A stretch of 64,000 nt of DNA from Streptomyces pseudovenezuelae (GTDB lineage Bacteria; Actinomycetota; Actinomycetes; Streptomycetales; Streptomycetaceae). The DNA is taken from assembly GCF_029892565.1 (NCBI RefSeq), contig NZ_JARXVH010000005.1, positions 434,001 through 498,000 of the forward strand. The letters are read 5' to 3'. Position numbers and translations under genes: made by a program. The first letter of the stretch is position 1. Each line of letters opens with the position of its first letter. Shown here in pieces: positions 59,274-64,000 of this stretch. The notes under the pieces were generated by a model, which saw only the letters and a program-made list of their open reading frames with translations, did no database searches and was not told where the DNA came from.

Positions 59274-60617
59274 TCAGGACAGCCGCTTCAGCAGCATCGC
59301 CGAAGCGACCGGCCGGGCCCCCGCCTTGGCGACCCCGTCGGCCACCTCGCGGTCGGTGGAGGCGACGATGACGGGCCGGCCCGGCGGCTCGGCGCGCACC
59401 AGCTGGCGGATCAACTCGTCGGCCGTGACACCCGGCTTGGAGAACAGCACCCGCACCCCGCGCGGCGGCGCGAGCAGCACCGGCGCGGCCAGTTCGGCCC
59501 CGTCGAAGACACACGTCACCTCGGCGCCGGTCTGGGCGGCGAGCTGCGAGAGCTGACCCAGGAGCCGCAGACGCTGCTTCTCCAGGGGCATCTGCGGATA
59601 GCCGGTCTTGGTGACGTTGTAGCCGTCGACGACCAAGTGCGCCTGGGGCAGGGCGAGTAGCTGGTCGAGAATCGCCGGGTCGTGCTCGGACAGCGCCCGC
59701 GCGGCGATGTCTTTCGGGGTCATTCGTCCCGGTTCGACCGCGTCCACGGTCTCCGCGGGCCGCACGGACACCGGTGGCAACGCCAGTTCCCTGCGCAGCC
59801 CTTGGGCCGCGTCCAGTACGGTGTCCAACAGCAGGCGCACGCGCATGTCCTCGACACTGCGCCCCTCGCGCGCCGCTTTGCGCGTGGCCTCCAGGGAGGC
59901 CTCCGCCTCGGTGAGCCGCGCCTTCACGCGCCGCGCCTCGCTCTCGGCGGCGGACAGCTGTGTCTGTCCCTCGGCGCGCAGGATCTCCATCTCGGCGTGC
60001 ATCTTGCGCAGCGCCGCCTCGCCGCGCCGGACGTCACTGACGGCCGCGCGCAGCTTGCGATGAAGCGATTCCGCTTCTTTCTTGGCGGCCTCCAGATCGG
60101 CGCGCAGGCGCTCGGTCCCGGTGCGCGTCAGGTCCCGGGCGGCCGTCAGCTCCTCGCGCAGCCGCTCCAGCTCGGCCCGGCTCTCCTCGTCGGCCCGCTC
60201 GGCGTCGGCCCGCTGGGCCTCCTCGCCGGCCGCCGTCACGAGCTTCACCCAGCCCGTGGGGCGCAGCACATAGGCCGCGGCCGCCACATCCAGCGGGTCC
60301 GCGGCCGGGGGCGGCGAGCCGGAGTCGAGGGCGCCCGCCAGCTCCGCCTGGGCCTCTCTCAGCTTCTCCCCGATCCGCTGCCGGAACAGCGGATCGGTCT
60401 CCAGCGCGGCCGCCATCGCGTTCCCGGCGAACTTGGCCCGCCGGTTGGGGGCGAACCGCGCGTACTGCCGCAGCTGCGCGGGCAGTTCGGCGACGGTCAG
60501 GCCGCCGAACCCGTCCGAGACGATCTGTACGACCCGGCGGCGCACACCGTCGGGCAGCGGACGGTCGAGCACCTCAGCGGTGCCGTCGCCCGGCCCCCCG
60601 CCTGCGCTCTCCACCAT
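59274..60617 (-). CDS. NYN-domain (YacP-like) putative RNA-binding protein
   Basis: A 447-residue soluble protein. After an N-terminal helical part come a coiled coil of about 130 residues (about 145-275, rich in Glu/Arg/Ala) and a C-terminal NYN/PIN-like domain with LVVDGYNVTKTGYPQMPLEKQ, EVTCVFDGAEL and VIVASTDREVADGVAKAGA, giving the acidic cluster of YacP-type nucleases. The ATG at 60617 has GGGGTG upstream. The coiled coil suggests an oligomeric form. Cleavage of RNA is a family-based inference. Confidence 0.87.
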   Translation of the reverse strand: MVESAGGGPGDGTAEVLDRPLPDGVRRRVVQIVSDGFGGLTVAELPAQLRQYARFAPNRRAKFAGNAMAAALETDPLFRQRIGEKLREAQAELAGALDSGSPPPAADPLDVAAAAYVLRPTGWVKLVTAAGEEAQRADAERADEESRAELERLREELTAARDLTRTGTERLRADLEAAKKEAESLHRKLRAAVSDVRRGEAALRKMHAEMEILRAEGQTQLSAAESEARRVKARLTEAEASLEATRKAAREGRSVEDMRVRLLLDTVLDAAQGLRRELALPPVSVRPAETVDAVEPGRMTPKDIAARALSEHDPAILDQLLALPQAHLVVDGYNVTKTGYPQMPLEKQRLRLLGQLSQLAAQTGAEVTCVFDGAELAAPVLLAPPRGVRVLFSKPGVTADELIRQLVRAEPPGRPVIVASTDREVADGVAKAGARPVASAMLLKRLS

Positions 60618-60653
60618 CCGTCACACCCCATCACCTGTGCGGGGCCGGCCCTG

Positions 60654-60893
60654 TCAGGAACCGGCGCCGGGCCTGTCCACGAGTTCCACCTGATCCACGG
60701 CGTTGCACCAGCGGCAGCGCACCGACTCGATGGTCTCACTGACCACCTCGCGCTCCTCGACCTTCGGCTCGCCGGCGAGGTCGAGATGGACGTACTCGAC
60801 GACCTTCGACGAGCGCGTCACGTCGAAACGCGTGAGGTTGCCGCACAGAGTGCAGCGCCACCGCGTGGCCGCGGTGGGCAGGGGAACCGTCAT
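60654..60893 (-). CDS. Small zinc-ribbon-like protein, function unknown
   Basis: A 79-residue protein with two CxxC pairs, WRCTLCGNLTRFDV and VRCRWCNAVDQVEL, about 45 residues apart, a likely structural zinc site. The part between is acidic (LAGEPKVEEREVVSETIES). The ATG at 60893 is inferred from where conserved-looking sequence starts; a weak GGAAAG lies upstream. It is followed 36 bp later by the NYN-domain gene on the same strand, so an RNA-related role is possible but unproven. Confidence 0.75.
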   Translation of the reverse strand: MTVPLPTAATRWRCTLCGNLTRFDVTRSSKVVEYVHLDLAGEPKVEEREVVSETIESVRCRWCNAVDQVELVDRPGAGS

Positions 60894-61049
60894 CGTGACT
60901 GTCCGCTTTCCTTCTAGTGTCCGTGACGCCCGGCTTCCCCGGTGCGTGTGGCTCGTAACCCTAAGGCCTGGCGCGTACTCGCCGCCCGTCCGTCCGCGGC
61001 GGCGAGGCGGTCTGTGCGTGTGCATCCCGTTACGTCATGCTCTGTGTCC

Positions 61050-61844
61050 ATGATCAGCAACTGGAGCACGGCGGTCGGCAGGACGTTCAGAACGGTCCGG
61101 ATGCCGTCGGCACCGGTGACGTACGGGCTGATCGCGGCCTGTTGCCTGGTCTTCGCCATCGGCCCGGCCGCGGGTCTGAATCCGGCCTACGGCTCCGGGG
61201 ACGCGCTGCTCGCCGCACAGCGCGCCTATTTCCACCGCTGGGGCGTGGTTCCGGTGGACCTCTTCGCGGACGCCGCCGGCTCCGCCCTCACCCCCGCCAC
61301 TGCCCTCTTCATCCACGGCGGCTGGGTCCACCTGCTCGGCAACATGCTCTTCCTCTACGTCTTCGGCGTGATGACCGAGGAGCGGATGGGCCGCGTGCAG
61401 TTCACCCTCTTCTACCTCGGCTGCGGCTATCTCGCCCTGCTGGGGTACGCGGCCGCCAACTCCTCCTCCGATCAGTCCCTGGTGGGGGCGTCGGGGGCGA
61501 TCTCGGCGATCCTCGGTGCGTTCCTCTACTTGTTCCCCGGAGCGCGGGTGACGAGCCTGCTGCCGTTCCTGTTCTTTCTGCCGATGCGGTTTCCGGCCTG
61601 GGTGGTGCTGCCGTTCTGGGCGGCGCTGCAGTGGGTGGCGGCGGGGCGGGCGGACCAGGGGCCCGGGGTGGCGTATCTGGCGCACGTGGTGGGCTTCTCG
61701 CTGGGCTTCGGCTACGCGTGGGTCCGTTTCCGTAAAAGGAAAGGCCCGAAGGGCGGCCTTGGAAGGGCGGTGGTGGCAGACGGGCGGGCGACTAGAGTGA
61801 AGGCCGCCCCAGCTCCGGCCCCCGAGGGAGAGAACCAGCCGTGA
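61050..61844 (+). CDS. Rhomboid-family intramembrane serine protease
   Basis: A 264-residue membrane protease. The FIHGGWVHLLGNMLFLYVFG segment, the nucleophile in LVGASGAISAILGAFL and the His in YLAHVVGFSLGFGYAW form the Ser-His dyad and oxyanion region in the usual six-segment core. The C-terminus is basic and hydrophilic. The ATG at 61050 lacks a ribosome site; a GTG two codons upstream is 7 nt after a weak TACGTC. It is coupled by GTGA to a small Lrp-like gene. Substrates unknown. Confidence 0.9.
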   Translation: MISNWSTAVGRTFRTVRMPSAPVTYGLIAACCLVFAIGPAAGLNPAYGSGDALLAAQRAYFHRWGVVPVDLFADAAGSALTPATALFIHGGWVHLLGNMLFLYVFGVMTEERMGRVQFTLFYLGCGYLALLGYAAANSSSDQSLVGASGAISAILGAFLYLFPGARVTSLLPFLFFLPMRFPAWVVLPFWAALQWVAAGRADQGPGVAYLAHVVGFSLGFGYAWVRFRKRKGPKGGLGRAVVADGRATRVKAAPAPAPEGENQP

Positions 61845-62122
61845 TCACCGCGATCGTCCTCATCAAGACCAGCGTGGACCGGATCCCCGAGATCGCGGAG
61901 TCGATTGCCTCGCTGGAATCTGTGAGCGAGGTGTTCTCCGTGACGGGTACGTATGACTTGATCGCGATGGTTCGGGTGCGGGAGCACGAGGATCTCGCCG
62001 AGGTCATTCCCGGGCGGATCAGCAAGATCCCCGGGGTGGAGGGGACGGACACGCACGTGGCGTTCCGGACGTACTCGCAGCATGACCTTGAGGCCGCGTT
62101 CGCTATTGGGCTGGACTCCTGA
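61841..62122 (+). CDS. Stand-alone Lrp/AsnC effector-domain protein
   Basis: A 93-residue protein that is just the RAM (ligand-binding) domain of Lrp/AsnC regulators: VLIKTSVDRIPEIAESIA, VSEVFSVTGTYDLIAMVRV and VEGTDTHVAFRTYS. There is no DNA-binding helix-turn-helix. Such proteins bind amino acids or modulate partner regulators. The GTG overlaps the rhomboid stop and GGGAGA lies about 9 nt upstream, so the pair is co-translated. Confidence 0.92.
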   Translation: MITAIVLIKTSVDRIPEIAESIASLESVSEVFSVTGTYDLIAMVRVREHEDLAEVIPGRISKIPGVEGTDTHVAFRTYSQHDLEAAFAIGLDS

Positions 62123-62171
62123 GCTGAGCGCCTAGTGGGGCGGGGGGCGCGGATCGTTTGCGGCTGACCGT

Positions 62172-62233
62172 CCGATGTGGCTGGTCGCGCCCACGCGGCG
62201 GAGCCGCACATTGATACAGCCCCGCGCCCCTAG
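62172..62233 (-). repeat. Dispersed intergenic repeat, copy B
   Basis: The reverse complement matches 48859-48919 with four mismatches. It lies between the convergent ends of the Lrp-like gene and the aminotransferase gene, 49 bp past one stop and 8 bp past the other. Confidence 0.8.
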
Positions 62234-62240
62234 GGAGCCT

Positions 62241-63605
62241 CTAGCCCACCGCGGGTACGCAGCGGCCGTTCTCCGTGTGGTAGGTCCACTTGGCGCCTGC
62301 CGTCACCAGTTCCTTCACGGCGCTGACGAAGCGGTCCACGTGCTCGTCCGGGGTGCCGGCGCCGAAGCTCACTCGGATCGCGTTGAGGGACTTCTCGCCC
62401 GGGGCCGCTTCGGGGGCACCGCATTCGCCCTGGGTCTGGGGGTCGGTGCCCAGGAGGGTGCGGAGCAGGGGGTGGGCGCAGAAGAGGCCGTCCCGGACGC
62501 CGATGCCGTACTCGGCGGAGAGGGCGGCGGCGAAGTGGGAGCTGTTCCAGCCGTCGACGACGAAGGAGATCACGCCCACGCGCGGGGCGTCGTCGCCGAA
62601 GAGGGACAGGACGCGAACCTCCGGGACCTCGGCCAGGCCGACCCGCACCTTCTCGATCAGGTGCTGCTCGCGCGCGACCAACGTGTCGAAGCCGGCCTCG
62701 GTCAGCGCCTTGCAGGCCGACGCGATGGAGTAGGCGCCGATGACGTTGGGCGAGCCCGCTTCATGCCGCGCGGCGCTCTCGTGCCACTCCACGTCCACTC
62801 CCCCGTCCTCGCGCCGGGTGACCTTGCGGCTGGCGCCGCCGCCCGCGAGGTAGGGGTCGGCCGCCTGGAGCCAGTCGGCGCGGCCCGCCAGGACGCCGGA
62901 GCCGAAGGGGGCGTACAGCTTGTGGCCGGAGAAGGCGATCCAGTCGACGTCGAGGTCCTGGACGGAGACCGGGTGGTGCGGGGCGAGTTGGGCGGCGTCC
63001 AGGACGATCCGGGCGCCGTGCGCGTGCGCGGCGGCGGCCAGTTCGCGGACCGGCCACAGCTCGCCGGTCACGTTCGAGGCTCCGGTGACACAGACCAGGG
63101 CCGGGCCGTGGGGGTCGCGGTCGGCGAGGGCCTTCTCCAGCGTCTCGACCGCCTGGCCCGGGGTGCGCGGGGCGTTGAGGTAGGTGACGCGGGCGTCCTG
63201 CCAGGGCAGCAGCGAGGCATGGTGCTCGGTCTCGAAGACGAAGACCTGGCAGTCGGCGGGCAGGGCCGCGGCGAGGAGGTTGAGGGAGTCCGTGGTCGAG
63301 CGGGTGAAGATCAGCTGGTCGTCGGGGCGGCAGTCCAGGAACTCCTCGACCGTCCTGCGGGCGTTCTCGAACAGGTCGGTGGAGAGCTGCGAGAGGTAGC
63401 CGGCGCCGCGGTGGACGCTGCCGTAGTACGGGGCGTAGGCCGCCACGTCGTCCCAGACGCGCTGCAGGGCCGGGGCGCTGGCCGCGTAGTCGAGCGCCGC
63501 GTAGGTGACTTCGCCGCCCGTCACGAGCGGGACGGTGACGTCCCGGCCGAGAACGGGCAGCGGGGCACAAATGGTCTGAGCGGCGGCAACGGTGGCGACA
63601 GACAT
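62241..63605 (-). CDS. Class V aminotransferase / cysteine-desulfurase-like PLP enzyme
   Basis: A 454-residue fold-type I PLP enzyme. YAALDYAASAPALQRV and RTVEEFLDCRPDDQLIFTRS open it; the PLP Lys is in AFSGHKLYAPFGSGVL, with VLDAAQLAPH before it. It resembles SufS/EgtE-like enzymes, but the specific reaction is not evident. The ATG follows GGGAG at 6 nt. A SAM-IV riboswitch heads the transcript, so its job lies in sulfur, methionine or SAM metabolism. An unusually long, structured leader of about 290 nt precedes it. Confidence 0.88.
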   Translation of the reverse strand: MSVATVAAAQTICAPLPVLGRDVTVPLVTGGEVTYAALDYAASAPALQRVWDDVAAYAPYYGSVHRGAGYLSQLSTDLFENARRTVEEFLDCRPDDQLIFTRSTTDSLNLLAAALPADCQVFVFETEHHASLLPWQDARVTYLNAPRTPGQAVETLEKALADRDPHGPALVCVTGASNVTGELWPVRELAAAAHAHGARIVLDAAQLAPHHPVSVQDLDVDWIAFSGHKLYAPFGSGVLAGRADWLQAADPYLAGGGASRKVTRREDGGVDVEWHESAARHEAGSPNVIGAYSIASACKALTEAGFDTLVAREQHLIEKVRVGLAEVPEVRVLSLFGDDAPRVGVISFVVDGWNSSHFAAALSAEYGIGVRDGLFCAHPLLRTLLGTDPQTQGECGAPEAAPGEKSLNAIRVSFGAGTPDEHVDRFVSAVKELVTAGAKWTYHTENGRCVPAVG

Positions 63606-63707
63606 GGTGAACTCCCGTGAGAGGCAGGCGAACTCACTGCGCGAGCGGACAGGGCTTCGGCGCAGGGAAGGGTGAAAGGGGATGTGCGGAGGTGGGGGCT
63701 TCGCGCC

Positions 63708-63728
63708 CTATCGCATTCGCTTGCTCAC
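63708..63728 (-). CDS. Six-residue upstream open frame (MSKRMR)
   Basis: GTG AGC AAG CGA ATG CGA TAG lies in the leader between the riboswitch and the aminotransferase gene. GGGAG, 6 nt upstream, is a better ribosome site than many real genes here have. That site overlaps the 5'-to-3' hairpin 63737-63772, whose opening could expose it. Could be a leader peptide or chance. Confidence 0.35.
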   Translation of the reverse strand: MSKRMR

Positions 63729-63736
63729 AGAGAGCT

Positions 63737-63772
63737 CCCTCGATGACCAGGACCCCTGGTGTCTTTCGAGGG
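63737..63772 (-). promoter_or_regulatory. Hairpin in the SAM-riboswitch expression platform
   Basis: CCCTCGA (63737-63743) pairs with TCGAGGG (63766-63772), with an inner stem ACCAGG (63746-63751) / CCTGGT (63755-63760). It follows the SAM-IV aptamer on the minus strand; no T-run follows, so it is probably a translational or partial-terminator element. Confidence 0.55.
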
Positions 63773-63799
63773 GCCCGCGCTTGCCGCAGACCTCGCTGC

Positions 63800-63892
63800 C
63801 TACGGCCTGGTCTTCACCCGGGGCACCCCGCCACGGACGGAGGGTTGCCGGACAGTCGGCCGGGGCCTCATGACTGTCACTCATGACCTGGT
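63800..63892 (-). promoter_or_regulatory. SAM-IV riboswitch
   Basis: On the minus strand the element begins GGTCATGAGTGACAG and continues with GGCCCCGGCC, CTGTCCGGCAACCCTCC, GTGGCGGGGTGCCCCGGGTG and AAGACCAGGCC, the conserved blocks of the actinobacterial SAM-IV class in order. It should turn down the class V aminotransferase gene when S-adenosylmethionine is plentiful. Confidence 0.85.
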
Positions 63893-63914
63893 CCAAAAAC
63901 TTACGTGAGGTGAT

Positions 63915-63952
63915 CGTCGTCCCGCAACCCGTGTCCGGATCGCGGGACGACG
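63915..63952 (-). terminator. Terminator hairpin after the gene at the right edge
   Basis: CGTCGTCCCGC (63915-63925) pairs exactly with GCGGGACGACG (63942-63952), 10 bp after the stop codon at 63963, loop of 16 nt. Followed on the minus strand by ATCACC rather than T-run. Confidence 0.7.
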
Positions 63953-63962
63953 ACCGGTGCCG

Positions 63963-64000
63963 CTACGCCTTGCTGGCGGCGACCCAGCGCTCCAGGGACC
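63963..64000 (-). CDS. C-terminal end of a gene, probably anthranilate phosphoribosyltransferase
   Basis: Only the last codons are present, LERWVAASKA followed by TAG. Such an end fits TrpD, which sits at this place in both Streptomyces and M. tuberculosis by my recollection of gene order. Sequence alone is too short to prove it. Confidence 0.4.
   Translation of the reverse strand, partial: SLERWVAASKA

Overview
The window is a contiguous piece of a high-GC actinobacterial chromosome, almost certainly Streptomyces. The evidence is very high G/C at third codon positions, many GTG and some TTG starts, GTGA/ATGA stop-start overlaps, and families typical of the genus (MacRS, an SAV_6107-type HEPN protein, DUF3040, DUF5304, tandem NlpC/P60 proteins). 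Gene order is that of a conserved core region. Much of it also matches, from memory, the Mycobacterium tuberculosis block running from the mur/fts cluster through PknL, aroG, plsC, an ArsA-like ATPase, fadD15 and pimB to trpD. I see no prophage, insertion sequence, CRISPR array, tRNA or rRNA gene.

Layout. 1-6.9 kb: the start of the division/cell-wall cluster on the minus strand (rsmH, ftsL, ftsI, murE, murF, mraY), nearly all translationally coupled, with a promoter at 6827-6854. 7.0-12.7 kb: a beta-carbonic anhydrase, then a MoxR / DUF58 / transglutaminase operon ending in a strong terminator. 13.2-15.5 kb: DUF3040 membrane protein, a methyltransferase, and a HEPN protein. 15.5-19.1 kb: a self-contained operon of a degenerate ABC ATPase, a YhgE/Pip-type membrane protein and a TetR regulator, behind a promoter with a near-perfect 26-bp palindrome. 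19.5-26.8 kb: DUF4126, an FAD enzyme, a membrane protein with a Tyr/Gln/Gly-rich tail, metF, thiE, an Rv2175c-type DNA-binding protein, an FAD reductase and a small beta-rich protein.

26.9-31.2 kb: a TPP riboswitch drives thiO-thiS-thiG; then a PknL-like kinase with four PASTA repeats. 31.3-34.4 kb: endonuclease IV, a His-rich DUF4396 membrane protein behind a CsoR-like palindromic promoter, a sulfite-oxidase-like enzyme, bacterioferritin, and its ferredoxin behind an iron box. 34.5-40.2 kb: aromatic amino acid genes (class II DAHP synthase; a trp leader peptide with attenuator before a fused TrpEG), a frameshifted D-2-hydroxyacid dehydrogenase, and a phosphofructokinase with a PPi-type signature. 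40.3-43.7 kb: macR, macS and a PlsC acyltransferase with a repetitive tail.

43.8-50.3 kb: hydrolase, acidic membrane protein, EEP phosphatase, glkA with its DUF5304 partner, ArsA-like ATPase, SRPBCC protein and metallophosphoesterase. 50.7-59.3 kb: fadD, a cholesterol oxidase gene gutted by an internal deletion, a PimB'-like and a GT87 glycosyltransferase, a lipoprotein with a HExxH motif and two tandem NlpC/P60 proteins. 59.3-64 kb: NYN-domain protein, a zinc-binding protein, rhomboid protease with a stand-alone Lrp effector domain, and a class V aminotransferase behind a SAM-IV riboswitch. The last 38 bases are the end of another gene, probably trpD.

Most of the window is housekeeping. The points of most interest are regulatory: a repeated pattern of -10 hexamers 6-8 nt before start codons (probable leaderless mRNAs), two riboswitches, a trp attenuator, an iron box, CsoR-like and TetR-like operators, and two damaged genes.
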